Positions 17,597 to 26,313 of a DNA stretch of 64,000 bases are shown here, piece by piece. Source of the DNA: CAZLMG01 sp964560765 (GTDB lineage Bacteria; Bdellovibrionota_B; Oligoflexia; Oligoflexales; CAZLMG01). The DNA is taken from NCBI GenBank assembly GCA_964560765.1, contig CAZLMG010000003.1:169856-233855 (forward strand), written 5' to 3'. The first letter of the stretch is position 1, and every line of letters begins with the position of its first letter. The position numbers were made by a program, and so were the translations under genes. The notes under the pieces are model-generated. The model ran no database searches, was not told where the DNA came from, and was given only the letters and a program-made list of their open reading frames with translations.

Positions 17597-17950
17597 GTGG
17601 AGGATACTGCAACGAATTCTGTAGGGAGCAGGGGCACAGATGCTGGACAGCGTGGTCAAGTGGTAGGTCGTGGAGGTTATGCCTCGAAAATTGGACAAGC
17701 AGCGGAGGACGTGAAAAGGGACGTGAAATCTGATGTAGAAGACATGTCACGCACGGCTACGGATGCTTATCATCAAGCTTCGGGATACGTCACTGAGAAG
17801 GTCGATGAGCTTCGTCGACAAGGCAAGGAAGTGATGAAAACCGCTGAATCCACCATTGCCAAACAACCTATTACTTCGCTCGCTGTTGCTTTAGGTGTTG
17901 GCGTGATTTTTGGGCTCGGTATCACGTCACTTTTTCGTAAAGAAAGGTAA
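17597..17950 (+). CDS. DUF883 (YqjD/ElaB-type) stress protein
   Basis: 117 residues from a GTG start that has GAGGAGA six bases before it; an upstream ATG in the same frame has no such signal. A long amphipathic, charged helix (KIGQAAEDVKRDVKSDVED and on to about residue 90) leads to KQPITSLAVALGVGVIFGLG, a Gly-zipper membrane segment, and a short basic end RKER. This is the standard DUF883 layout. It lies between another DUF883-like gene and a two-helix membrane protein, as in yqjD-yqjE of enterobacteria. Confidence 0.75.
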   Translation: MEDTATNSVGSRGTDAGQRGQVVGRGGYASKIGQAAEDVKRDVKSDVEDMSRTATDAYHQASGYVTEKVDELRRQGKEVMKTAESTIAKQPITSLAVALGVGVIFGLGITSLFRKER

Positions 17951-18002
17951 ATCTATGACGGGCAGTTGGCGTTTGCTTGCTGGCCCGTCGGAGGAATACA
18001 TT

Positions 18003-18353
18003 GTGAGCCAAGAAAGCCCCATAAACAAGAAGCTAGATGACACCGTGTTGGCATTCGAAACTGTGTTCAAGATATACTTTGACGCGCTGATGGTTCGACT
18101 TCTGCCCATCGCTGCTAAGATTGTTGCTGCGATCTCAATTTGGGTAGTCAGTCTTATTCTGGTCGCCTTGATCATCGATTCTTTTTTGAACCAAAGATTT
18201 GAACATGGTATGTGGCTCGCTGGCATTGCGGCGATGGGCATTCTTTCCTCAGTGCTAATTCTAAAATTCACCCCGGGAAAACGATCTCACCTGAAGAAGT
18301 ATGAAAGCGTGTCCAGATATGATCCTCAGAATAGCGTTGATTCCCTCAATTAG
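18003..18353 (+). CDS. small two-helix membrane protein, YqjE-like position
   Basis: About 116 residues from a GTG preceded by GGAGGAA; an ATG at 17955 in the same frame is an alternative. Two hydrophobic helices (about residues 31-57 and 67-84) are joined by a short loop, and the tail is basic. The arrangement after DUF883 genes matches YqjE/DUF1469-type proteins, but sequence motifs are too weak for a firm assignment. Stop codon lies 2 nt from the tail of the convergent FAD-Rieske gene. Confidence 0.6.
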   Translation: MSQESPINKKLDDTVLAFETVFKIYFDALMVRLLPIAAKIVAAISIWVVSLILVALIIDSFLNQRFEHGMWLAGIAAMGILSSVLILKFTPGKRSHLKKYESVSRYDPQNSVDSLN

Positions 18354-18354
18354 A

Positions 18355-19929
18355 TCAGGTGGGCCGTGCGGCTTCGCCACGTTCAGTCGATTGCGGAGCA
18401 AAATCTCCTACCACCGAGTCCATTTGTTGTATCTCTATGCGTCTAAGTCCCGCCAACGTCGGCCCCTCAATGACCTGTCCTTCGAGATCAAACCGGGAAC
18501 CATGGCAGGGACAATCAAAAGACTTTTGCTCACCATTCCAGCGGACAATGCAACCCAAATGAGGGCATACAGCGCTGAAGGACCGTAGATCTCCAGACTC
18601 TGCTCGATAGGCGGCGATCTGCTTGCCATCCGCCTCGACAATTCGACCACTTCCGGGAGCCAAATCCCTAAGGTCAACGGCTTCCGCAAGGTTGATACGG
18701 TCGCCAACAAAGCTCATGGCTACGTCAAAGTTTTCAGTCAAAAACGGCTTGAGCCCGCGCAGTTGGAAGCGCTCCGGCCGATAGACCTCGTCCCACTCGG
18801 TTAAATGACCGACGATCTGTTCTGCGAGTATATGACCACTGACCGTCCCCAACGTGATCCCATTTCCCGAAAAACCAGTCGCTAGATATACGTGTCCACT
18901 TCCCGGGCGCTTCCCGATTGACGGCATGTGGCCCGTCGGCTCAAAGAACTGTGCAGACCATTGATGTACGATCTCTTTGACAGCGTAATGTTGACGAACG
19001 TAGTGTTCAAGTTCCGCGAATGATCGGGACTCGTCCCCATGGGCGGTCTTAAAGTCACGCCCTCCGATCATGACAAGCCCTTGGCCTGGAGGACCTACAA
19101 TTCGAGTATAGTTGTAAGGATCCTCCGTATCCCAGAATAAGCCGTCGTCGGGAAGGTCATTGACCTTTGCCGTGAGAACAAAAGACTGCTTAGGAATAAG
19201 CGACGCTTGGAGCAGTGTAAAGCCAAGTGGCGTGTGTGTCGCAAGTACGACATTTTGCCCGGTTACCGTGAACCCGGTTCCTGTCTCGACTTTGCATGGA
19301 TCGCCATCCTTGATGTTGGTAACTCTAGTCCCAGTGAAGATATGGCACCCATCGCCTTGTATTGCGTCTGCAAGCCCGTTTAGGTACTTCACGGGGTGAA
19401 ACCGAGCCTGGTTCTTCACTCGAAACCCACGCCACGTCTTGAAAGGAAGAGGCACCTTTTCAACCAATTCCACTTGCATTCCAGCTTCAATGGCCGCCTG
19501 AAATTCACGACTAACGGTTTCAGCACCGACTTTTGTTTCGGTGTAAAAATATCCGGGCACCCTCTGAAAGCCGCAGTCAAGCTCCAGATCCTTCGCTACC
19601 TGTTCAATAGTATTGATCGCACTCGTTAAGGAGCTTTGAACTAAACTGGCGGAATCTTTTCCGTGTGCTGCGACTAGGGAGCTATATCCGTGATCATACT
19701 GAGCCGATGCGTGTGCCGTTGTCGCTCCGCTTGTGCCGGCAGCGATCTCACCCAATTCCAACACCCCAACCGACAGTCCCTTTTGCTTGAGAAAATACGC
19801 CGTTGTTAGACCTGTTATACCAGCGCCCACGACAACGACATCAAAAGCTCTATCCTTGTCCAGAGGCAGGAAACGACGGGGTTGGCAAGTGTCATGCCAG
19901 TAAGATCTTTTTTTAACGAACATTCTCAT
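18355..19929 (-). CDS. FAD-dependent oxidoreductase with C-terminal Rieske [2Fe-2S] domain
   Basis: 524 residues. Residues about 29-60 hold the dinucleotide fold (DVVVVGAGITGLTTAYF) of the DAO/glycine-oxidase family, and TGFSGNGITLGTVSG near 330 closes the FAD site. The last 100 residues are a Rieske domain with both ligand boxes, CPHLGC and CPCHGS. Bacillus YhfW has the same architecture. The substrate is unknown; FAD oxidation of an amine with electron passage to the Fe-S centre is expected. The start overlaps the stop of the upstream YeeE/YedE gene by 4 nt, so it belongs to the sulfur operon starting near 22450. Confidence 0.8.
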   Translation of the reverse strand: MRMFVKKRSYWHDTCQPRRFLPLDKDRAFDVVVVGAGITGLTTAYFLKQKGLSVGVLELGEIAAGTSGATTAHASAQYDHGYSSLVAAHGKDSASLVQSSLTSAINTIEQVAKDLELDCGFQRVPGYFYTETKVGAETVSREFQAAIEAGMQVELVEKVPLPFKTWRGFRVKNQARFHPVKYLNGLADAIQGDGCHIFTGTRVTNIKDGDPCKVETGTGFTVTGQNVVLATHTPLGFTLLQASLIPKQSFVLTAKVNDLPDDGLFWDTEDPYNYTRIVGPPGQGLVMIGGRDFKTAHGDESRSFAELEHYVRQHYAVKEIVHQWSAQFFEPTGHMPSIGKRPGSGHVYLATGFSGNGITLGTVSGHILAEQIVGHLTEWDEVYRPERFQLRGLKPFLTENFDVAMSFVGDRINLAEAVDLRDLAPGSGRIVEADGKQIAAYRAESGDLRSFSAVCPHLGCIVRWNGEQKSFDCPCHGSRFDLEGQVIEGPTLAGLRRIEIQQMDSVVGDFAPQSTERGEAARPT

Positions 19930-20495
19930 AAGCCAATCTCCATACTCTGAAGCAGTCCTTGAGATGATTCACCTTGAAACACATTCGTATCACGATCGCG
20001 TTCTTGTTCACGCGGACGCTCTTTCCATCTCAGTATGTCCGGCAGCGTCACTTTGCTGCCTCGGCCACCTACCTCCATGAACGGCTTAATCTTAGGATAG
20101 GCCATAACAAATGCACCAGCACCCAGCAGCATGCCAAGAACTCCCGCGGCGGCATCTTGCTTTCTGCTGCCTGCAGCCGCTAGCGACGTGCCGGGGCAGT
20201 ACCCGCCGATAGCTAATCCGACGCCAAAGAGCGCTCCGCCCGCCAGCACTCCACCAAAGTTAAGAGGCTTAATAACCTTCTCGACCAGGCCTTTCTTCGC
20301 AAGGGCATTCACAGCCAATCCCCCAACGGCGACGGCGGATCCCATTGTTTTGACAACGCGCCAGTCATCAAGAATGAGCTGTCGCAAAATGACATCTTGA
20401 TCGCCCAGCCTTCCCTTTTCCAGCAGCGCTCCGAATGCCAGTCCTGTGGCAAAACCCAGAATCTGCTTTCCAAGTCCATCGGTGGTTTCATTCAT
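19926..20495 (-). CDS. YeeE/YedE (DUF6691-like) half transporter, second copy
   Basis: 189 residues from an ATG with GGAAGGAC upstream. Several hydrophobic segments; the signature GGYCPGTSLAAAG with its conserved Cys near residue 117 is that of the smaller YeeE/YedE proteins (PmpB-like), which form a pair with PmpA-like partners and are thought to carry thiosulfate or reduced sulfur. A soluble Arg-rich tail of about 45 residues is extra. Overlaps both neighbours, so it is translationally coupled in the operon. Confidence 0.75.
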   Translation of the reverse strand: MNETTDGLGKQILGFATGLAFGALLEKGRLGDQDVILRQLILDDWRVVKTMGSAVAVGGLAVNALAKKGLVEKVIKPLNFGGVLAGGALFGVGLAIGGYCPGTSLAAAGSRKQDAAAGVLGMLLGAGAFVMAYPKIKPFMEVGGRGSKVTLPDILRWKERPREQERDRDTNVFQGESSQGLLQSMEIGL

Positions 20496-21030
20496 TGTGT
20501 CCTTCCTCTCCATAGATGCTGCGAGCGGCTGCAACGCTCACCACAGCCATAACGGAAGTAAAGAGCAGGCTTGAAACTGCGAGCTGCAAGTTTCCGGTCA
20601 TTCCGTGACCACTTGTACACCCTCTTGCCATTCGTGCGCCAAACATCATGAGGGCGCCGCCGATAAAAGCCGCTGCGTTACGCTTAAGGACGCTGCCGCC
20701 AAAACGTTCGAACCATATAGGCGAATACGTTGCTTGCCCAGCACCTCTATTGTATGTCGAGCTTGAGACCAAATAACTACCGGTTGCAACCCCTGCGACC
20801 AAGAGCATTTCCCAGTCCACCTTTGGCGATTTGTCGACGACCTGCATGTAATCGTTCAAATGTGTAGCGTCGGGAGCTACCCTTCGCGCCAACATTGCTG
20901 CTGAATTTTCAAAAGCTGTGCTAACACCTAAACCGCGCTTTGCACTGAGAAATGATATAACCTCTAAGAGTCCTAGGCCTGTGCCGATCGCATAGGGCGA
21001 GACACTGGAATGACGTTCATTCTGGCTCAT
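20488..21030 (-). CDS. YeeE/YedE half transporter, first copy
   Basis: 180 residues, multi-pass, with the family motif MARGCTSGHGMTGNLQL (Cys about residue 137). It pairs with the next gene, as PmpA and PmpB do in Agrobacterium and Xylella operons that also encode a beta-lactamase-like persulfide hydrolase. Role by analogy: movement of a reduced sulfur species across the inner membrane. Overlaps the MBL-rhodanese gene end by 4 nt. Confidence 0.75.
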   Translation of the reverse strand: MSQNERHSSVSPYAIGTGLGLLEVISFLSAKRGLGVSTAFENSAAMLARRVAPDATHLNDYMQVVDKSPKVDWEMLLVAGVATGSYLVSSSTYNRGAGQATYSPIWFERFGGSVLKRNAAAFIGGALMMFGARMARGCTSGHGMTGNLQLAVSSLLFTSVMAVVSVAAARSIYGEEGHNE

Positions 21031-22451
21031 ACTCTCACACCCTCAATGTCGGTTGTCGTAACCGAATTCTCCCGACCTCTCTGCTTGGGTAGGCCGGCGT
21101 TTTCCCAGGCAGTCATGCCACCCAGCAGGTTATCAACGTTCTTGAAACCGCGTCGTCGCAGCATGCTAGCTGCAAGACTAGCGCGATGCCCAACGCTGCA
21201 TGTTACTGCGATTGATTTCGACCTATCGAGCAACGGCTTTACGTCATTCAGATGCTCTTCAAGGTAGCCCACATACAAATGCGAGGCGTGACGAATGTGG
21301 CCTTCTTCTTCAAACTCGCTATCGTCCCGCACGTCGAGCACATGCACGTTTCCCATGGACTCTTTCAGCGCCCTAACCGTCGTTGCGCCAGAGCAGGCAA
21401 TGGGAAAGCCAGCATTCCGCCAAGACTCGAATCCGCCAGCAAGCACCCCATTTATTTCGTCGATTCCGATGCGCGCTAACGACAAATGTGCCTCTTTGAG
21501 GTCCTCGCTATTTGCTAAGACCAGAAACACTTTCGTGCGATGGTTTGCAACCCAGCCGCCAAAAACCGAAAGGCCTCCGGCCCAGATACTATATGAGTTT
21601 GGAATGTGCCCGCCGGCATAGGCCTCTGGGTCGCGCCCGTCTATCACAATGCCTGATGGCATTTCGCGCTGAAACTCCTTTGCCTGCAGGACCCTTACTT
21701 CATGAGATGCCATGGCCAATGGAATCCCGCCCTTCCTATTGACCTCCTCCATGTAAGCAAAATAGGGCGGACGGGGAATGCGTTCGTTGACTTTAGATTC
21801 CATAAATTCACGCCGGCTTTGGACAAAAACGGGATTATAACCCCGCTCTAAGCCTAACGTGGAATCGTCTCTTTCGGAGATATCCCCCCCACAAACCGAA
21901 CCCGATCCGTGCGCCGGGAAAACCAGAACCTGATCACCGAGAGGCAAGAGCTTCTGATGAATAGCGTCATACAGCAGACCAGCATTCTCGGCGGTCTTCT
22001 TTGGATCCGACAGATCGGTGCGGCCGGTTTCGCCTATGAATAGGGTATCGCCCGTGAAGACACCCCAGACTCTGTCAGGACACTCTGCCACACATACGGA
22101 GTAACACATGCTTTCAGGAGTGTGCCCAGGAGTATGCAATGCTTGAATCTTGAAACTGCCGAATGAAAACTCCTCGCCATCTGCCAGACGAATGTCGCCG
22201 CGCCCAAACAAATGGTGTCGCCCATTGATGACTTTCGCACCAGTAACCTTTGCAATCGCAGTAGAGCCGAGAACAAAATCTTCCTGAAGATGTGTCTCGA
22301 ACACGTACTTGATCGAAAGTTTGTTATCGTGCGCAGTTTGCAAGTACTCTTCAATGTCCCGTCTCGGATCCACAACAGCGGCATCGCCCTTGTCGCCAAA
22401 AAGATACGCAGCATGGGCAATTCCTGGAGTTTTGATTCTCTTGAAAACCAT
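21027..22451 (-). CDS. MBL-fold persulfide dioxygenase-like protein with two rhodanese domains
   Basis: 474 residues. Start ATG has AAAGGA upstream. The N-terminal metallo-beta-lactamase domain keeps the three iron ligands expected of ETHE1-type persulfide dioxygenases: His54 in THLQEDF, His110 in PGHTPES and Asp135 in FTGDTLF. The usual HxHxDH second-metal residues are changed (Gln56, Phe59). The first rhodanese domain (GIVIDGRDPEAY onward) lacks a Cys nucleophile; the second has it in TCSVGHRAS. Such fusions oxidise glutathione persulfide to sulfite and can transfer sulfane sulfur. Heads the sulfur operon; no BigR- or CstR-type regulator is adjacent. Confidence 0.85.
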   Translation of the reverse strand: MVFKRIKTPGIAHAAYLFGDKGDAAVVDPRRDIEEYLQTAHDNKLSIKYVFETHLQEDFVLGSTAIAKVTGAKVINGRHHLFGRGDIRLADGEEFSFGSFKIQALHTPGHTPESMCYSVCVAECPDRVWGVFTGDTLFIGETGRTDLSDPKKTAENAGLLYDAIHQKLLPLGDQVLVFPAHGSGSVCGGDISERDDSTLGLERGYNPVFVQSRREFMESKVNERIPRPPYFAYMEEVNRKGGIPLAMASHEVRVLQAKEFQREMPSGIVIDGRDPEAYAGGHIPNSYSIWAGGLSVFGGWVANHRTKVFLVLANSEDLKEAHLSLARIGIDEINGVLAGGFESWRNAGFPIACSGATTVRALKESMGNVHVLDVRDDSEFEEEGHIRHASHLYVGYLEEHLNDVKPLLDRSKSIAVTCSVGHRASLAASMLRRRGFKNVDNLLGGMTAWENAGLPKQRGRENSVTTTDIEGVRV

Positions 22452-22538
22452 GGCATTCCTTTCAATGTCCCTGAAGTCCCAATAGAGTCGTGCAAGATAC
22501 AGACCACTCTCTGTAACTGAAACCAAGATGGACTCTAT

Positions 22539-23771
22539 GTGGCATGCTTGTTGCTGCTTACGCCAAATAGGAAGAGGGTCTCTGAAACATCGGGAGGGAT
22601 TGTTCGCTTGCAGGCTTCAGCATACATCCACCGGCTTATCCCTCTTCCGTTTGGCTTTGAACTATCGCAGGCAAGAGCCCTTGATTGGCTGCAGCAAGCC
22701 AGCCAGTCTCTAGGAACTGAGGTGAACGGGGTCCAAAGTGCCAGAACAGCCCAATTCTATAGTCGCATGCTTGCTAGCGGGCACATTCTGCAACGGCGCA
22801 CATGCCTTGAAGACTATACCCACATTGAATGGGATCGAATGCAGTTGTACCGCAAACGGGAGAAATCAGGTCACCACAACCCAACAGTTTTTCGGCCACC
22901 TCTTGAAGAGCGCATGCAGATATACGCCCAGACAACCCGACGACTGGTGAGTGAGGCTTTCGAGTTTGACGTCGAGGCTCCCGCGTACTTAGTAAAAGTT
23001 TCTTGCACAGGCTACGAATCGCCAAATGGACTTCAGAGGCTAGTCGTACAGAAGCAATGGGAGCGCCTGAGTAAGCTGATAGAGCTTGGTCACATGGGTT
23101 GTTATGCTTCCGTTCCAGCAACAACGCTTGCGGCCAATTTGCTTGCCGGTGGGCTAACTCTCCGATCTGAGGGAACCGTCCCTCAAGTCAGCATACTTTT
23201 TATGGAGCTCTGCACCTTGCACCTTCGGCCGCTAGACGAGGATGTTGAGCAAATGGTGATGAACTCGCTCTTTGCTGACGGAGCGATTCGCGTCGACATG
23301 CGCAAGGAGCCCTGCGACGAAGGGCTAGCATTCGTTGATAGCTTCGAAAGGGTCCTGCCGGACAGCGACAAAGAAATGACTTGGAGGCTTGCAGACAGTG
23401 CGTTTCAGATGACACTGAGTCGGCGCGTGCCCACGATTTTGGGTGAGAATCTTCTCTCCGTCGTTAACCAGTTTCTCGCAACCCACAAGCTGAACCTAAG
23501 CAACATTGATCGTTTTGCCATTCACCCCGGGGGCCCAAAGATCATTGATGAGATCGCCAGGTACTTAAATGTTGAAGCGAACAGCGGAAAGATCTCCCAT
23601 AGCAAAGCTGTGCTCCGTAATCGCGGCAACATGTCGTCCAGCACAATACCCTATATCTGGCTAGAAATGCTGCATGATGCCGAGGTGAGCCGAGGTGAAC
23701 TCATTTTGTCCCTTGCATTCGGACCAGGACTAACTCTTACCGGAAACTTGTTACGCAAAGGCACTATGTGA
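22539..23771 (+). CDS. type III polyketide synthase (chalcone/stilbene synthase family)
   Basis: 410 residues from a GTG start. The catalytic triad is readable: Cys in LGHMGCYAS (about residue 190), His in FAIHPGGPK and Asn in NRGNMSSST. SCTGYESPN precedes the active site. The enzyme uses a starter acyl-CoA and malonyl-CoA to make pyrones or alkylresorcinols. MGCYAS departs slightly from the common MGCFAG. The stop overlaps the next gene by 4 nt, and two methyltransferases follow, resembling bacterial phenolic-lipid (srs-type) operons. Product unknown. Divergent from the sulfur operon. Confidence 0.85.
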   Translation: MACLLLLTPNRKRVSETSGGIVRLQASAYIHRLIPLPFGFELSQARALDWLQQASQSLGTEVNGVQSARTAQFYSRMLASGHILQRRTCLEDYTHIEWDRMQLYRKREKSGHHNPTVFRPPLEERMQIYAQTTRRLVSEAFEFDVEAPAYLVKVSCTGYESPNGLQRLVVQKQWERLSKLIELGHMGCYASVPATTLAANLLAGGLTLRSEGTVPQVSILFMELCTLHLRPLDEDVEQMVMNSLFADGAIRVDMRKEPCDEGLAFVDSFERVLPDSDKEMTWRLADSAFQMTLSRRVPTILGENLLSVVNQFLATHKLNLSNIDRFAIHPGGPKIIDEIARYLNVEANSGKISHSKAVLRNRGNMSSSTIPYIWLEMLHDAEVSRGELILSLAFGPGLTLTGNLLRKGTM

Positions 23772-24259
23772 TTTCAATGTCGTTTATCACGATGCTTCTG
23801 GTTGTTATCCATGGACTTTTGTTCATGATTGACGAACTAGTCTTTCATCGACGCCGAGGCTTGGCGGCCTTTGAAAGTTGGGGACATCCCGTAGACTCTG
23901 TGGTGTTTGCTCTGGCATTGATCGTCCCCGCCTTGACTCCCCCCACTGAGGGATGGACATTTCTATATGTCGGCCTTGGCGCCGCATCCTGCTTAGTTAT
24001 CACTAAGGATGAATGGGTTCATGCGAGTAGTTGCAGTTCGAAGGAGCATTGGCTACACGCCATGCTCTTTATTCTCCATCCGGTCTTGTTGGGTGCCACG
24101 GGACTTCTGTGGCATCGAAATGAAGGGGGCTGGTTAAGGGTAGGTCTTCCTCTTATGGCCACCCTAATCGCTCTCTACCAATTTGTGTTTTGGGTCGTAT
24201 TGGAAGGAATGTTGTATGGGAAAAAGTCTGCCACAAGTAAACAATCTGTTTTACGATGA
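23768..24259 (+). CDS. small polytopic membrane protein of the PKS operon
   Basis: 163 residues, four to five hydrophobic helices; begins at a GTG within the TGTGA overlap with the PKS stop (an ATG three codons on is possible). His/Trp-rich loops: EHWLHAMLFILHP and LLWHRNEGG. I do not recognise a named family. Its position between a type III PKS and methyltransferases suggests a role in handling a hydrophobic product in the membrane, which is inference. Its tail overlaps the next gene by 44 nt. Confidence 0.6.
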   Translation: MISMSFITMLLVVIHGLLFMIDELVFHRRRGLAAFESWGHPVDSVVFALALIVPALTPPTEGWTFLYVGLGAASCLVITKDEWVHASSCSSKEHWLHAMLFILHPVLLGATGLLWHRNEGGWLRVGLPLMATLIALYQFVFWVVLEGMLYGKKSATSKQSVLR

Positions 24260-24968
24260 CCTAGGTGACCGCTGGTATAAGGACGACACACACCCCGTCG
24301 CTTTACTCCGCGTCGAAGGTCATGCAAAACTTGCCTACATTGAATCCGTGTTCGAGAATTTAGGTTTACCGTCGACTGCATCCATTCTCGATATCGGCTG
24401 CGGTGCTGGACTCATTTCCAATCCACTTGCGCGCAAAGGCTACCGTGTCACGGGGCTGGACATTGCTGGCGGTGCGATCGCGACGGCGAATAGGTTCAAA
24501 CCACAAGGCAGTCGAGTTGAGTACACGGTCGGGGATGCCTATCAACTACCTTACCCTTCCGAGTCATTTGACGTCGTGATGATGCTTGATTTTCTAGAGC
24601 ACGTCGAGGATGCCGATCGATCAATAGCGGAAGCATCACGTGTCCTACGTCAAGGGGGCATATTCATTTTTCACACCTTCAATCGAACGCTTCTGGCCTA
24701 CCTCTTGGTGATCAAGGCCGTCGAACTTTTTACCAAGCAGTGCCCAAAGCACATGCATGTGCTGCACCTTTTTCGCTCACCCCAGGAAGTCGTTGCTGTT
24801 GCTTGTAAACACAGACTTATGCCCCACGAGGTTGTAGGAATTAGGCCGAAATTTGAGTCCTGGCCATTTTGGCTCTCAGTCTTTCGCCGACGCCTGCATC
24901 CGAAGTTTTCATTCACCATCGTTAAGTCAACGAGCGTCGGATACCTGGGCTACGCCACTAGAGCTTAA
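24216..24968 (+). CDS. UbiG-like SAM-dependent O-methyltransferase
   Basis: About 250 residues from the ATG preceded by GGAAGGA. Class I methyltransferase motifs: ILDIGCGAGLISNPLA (SAM-binding motif I), VTGLDIAG, PYPSESFDVVMMLDFLEHV, and RVLRQGGIFIFHTFNRT. This order and the HTFNRT stretch match 3-demethylubiquinol/UbiG O-methyltransferases, which methylate phenolic hydroxyls. In this operon it probably methylates the PKS-derived ring; a quinone substrate is the alternative. Confidence 0.8.
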   Translation: MGKSLPQVNNLFYDDLGDRWYKDDTHPVALLRVEGHAKLAYIESVFENLGLPSTASILDIGCGAGLISNPLARKGYRVTGLDIAGGAIATANRFKPQGSRVEYTVGDAYQLPYPSESFDVVMMLDFLEHVEDADRSIAEASRVLRQGGIFIFHTFNRTLLAYLLVIKAVELFTKQCPKHMHVLHLFRSPQEVVAVACKHRLMPHEVVGIRPKFESWPFWLSVFRRRLHPKFSFTIVKSTSVGYLGYATRA

Positions 24969-24979
24969 GGAGCTCCATC

Positions 24980-25852
24980 ATGATTATTCCCAACGTCATG
25001 CCGAACGTGGCGTCTGTTGGCGCTCACTACGATGATCTCGATGACTTCTACAGAACGATGTGGGGCTTGCACGTTCATCATGGCTATTGGCAGACCGGCA
25101 AGGAATCACAAGCGGAGGCGGTGGAAGCACTTGTTGATCTGGTTGCGACTCAAGCAAGGCTATTGCCGAACATGCGTGTCTGCGATATCGGTTCCGGATA
25201 CGGAGCCACGGCCAGACAACTCGTAAAAAAGTACAGCGCCTCGGTGGATGCTTTTACCGTATCCAAAGCTCAGTATACCCATGCAATAGGCCTCGATCGA
25301 GAGAATCCCAATCCAATGTATCACCTCAGGGATTGGTGTTTGAACTCTATGGAATCTGAGATTATCGATGCTGCTATCTCAATTGAGAGCTCAGAGCACT
25401 TCACTGACAAAATGAAGTTTTTCTCGGAGGCATTTCGCGTCATTCGTCCGGGCGGACGTTTGGTTGTCTGTTCTTGGTTAAGTTCAGAGTCACCTAACCG
25501 TTTCTATATCAACCATTTGCTGGAACCCATCTGCCGAGAAGGCCGCTTACCCAGTATGGGTACCGCTGCCGAATATACGAAACTCATGCAAGATGTTGGT
25601 TTTCGCGACGTGGAGTACAGAGATCTTTCCAAGAACGTCAAGAGAACCTGGAAGCTCTGCGCGCAGACGTTGATTGCCCGTTTCTTTAAGGATCACACTG
25701 TGCGGAGCTACCTGTTTGATCCGTCAAGAGCAAACCGAGTCTTCGCACTCACCCTCTTTAGAGTTTGGCTGGCCTACGAAAGCGGTGCTATGCGCTATGG
25801 AATCTTTACAGCAATAAAGCCTGAAGACTATCGCACCGGAACAACTAATTAG
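24980..25852 (+). CDS. SAM-dependent methyltransferase (tocopherol/cyclopropane-type)
   Basis: 290 residues, AAGGAGC upstream of the ATG. SAM site VCDIGSGYGATARQL; HHGYWQTGKES near the N-terminus and ISIESSEHFTDK with FRVIRPGGRLVVCSW resemble gamma-tocopherol-type C-methyltransferases and related lipid methyltransferases. Eleven bases behind the UbiG-like gene, so co-transcribed. A second methylation (ring carbon or oxygen) of the polyketide product is likely. Last gene of the operon. Confidence 0.75.
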   Translation: MIIPNVMPNVASVGAHYDDLDDFYRTMWGLHVHHGYWQTGKESQAEAVEALVDLVATQARLLPNMRVCDIGSGYGATARQLVKKYSASVDAFTVSKAQYTHAIGLDRENPNPMYHLRDWCLNSMESEIIDAAISIESSEHFTDKMKFFSEAFRVIRPGGRLVVCSWLSSESPNRFYINHLLEPICREGRLPSMGTAAEYTKLMQDVGFRDVEYRDLSKNVKRTWKLCAQTLIARFFKDHTVRSYLFDPSRANRVFALTLFRVWLAYESGAMRYGIFTAIKPEDYRTGTTN

Positions 25853-26313
25853 AAGCGCTGGGCTTTCGAGCCAAATCCGGCGCCCTAGGCGCGCTCACTC
25901 GCAACTTGGAGTGATTGTCGGGCGCGAGCGCACAACCAGTGACGGCGTTGCGGTTATGGCGGAAAATGCTCCGGCGCTAATCGGTCTAGAATTCATAAAT
26001 AGAATAGCGATCTCTATCTGATGCTCAGCGCTGACCAGAACATCGCTCTGTACCGCAATGCTCCAAGCAACATAGACACGGCATAGGCCACTCCAAAAGC
26101 ATTTCCCAAAGCTGAAATCCACTCCACCGGCTACAGCAATTCTGTAACAGAAAGCCTCAGGAGCGATGCACCAGTCAATTCGACCTAAGGTGGGCGGGGT
26201 TTCCATGACGCAGTAGTCTCTAGATGAAAACTTCGAATCACGCTCTCTTCTGGTCTTAAATTTGCATTAGCTGAGCATTAAGTGAATCTGCGACTTCATA
26301 AGGAGTGCTACGA
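25853..26313. other. 461-nt gap without a credible gene
   Basis: A 103-codon minus-strand frame (25895-26206) has no ribosome binding site and an unnatural composition, so I do not call it. The stretch should hold the end of the PKS operon and the promoter of the downstream stress genes; no clear promoter or strong terminator is visible. AAGGAGT at 26300-26306 serves the next small gene. Confidence 0.4.

Noticed and set aside
25895..26206. 103-codon minus-strand frame between the PKS operon and the stress genes
   Set aside because: No ribosome binding site, unnatural composition and no recognisable motif; probably chance.
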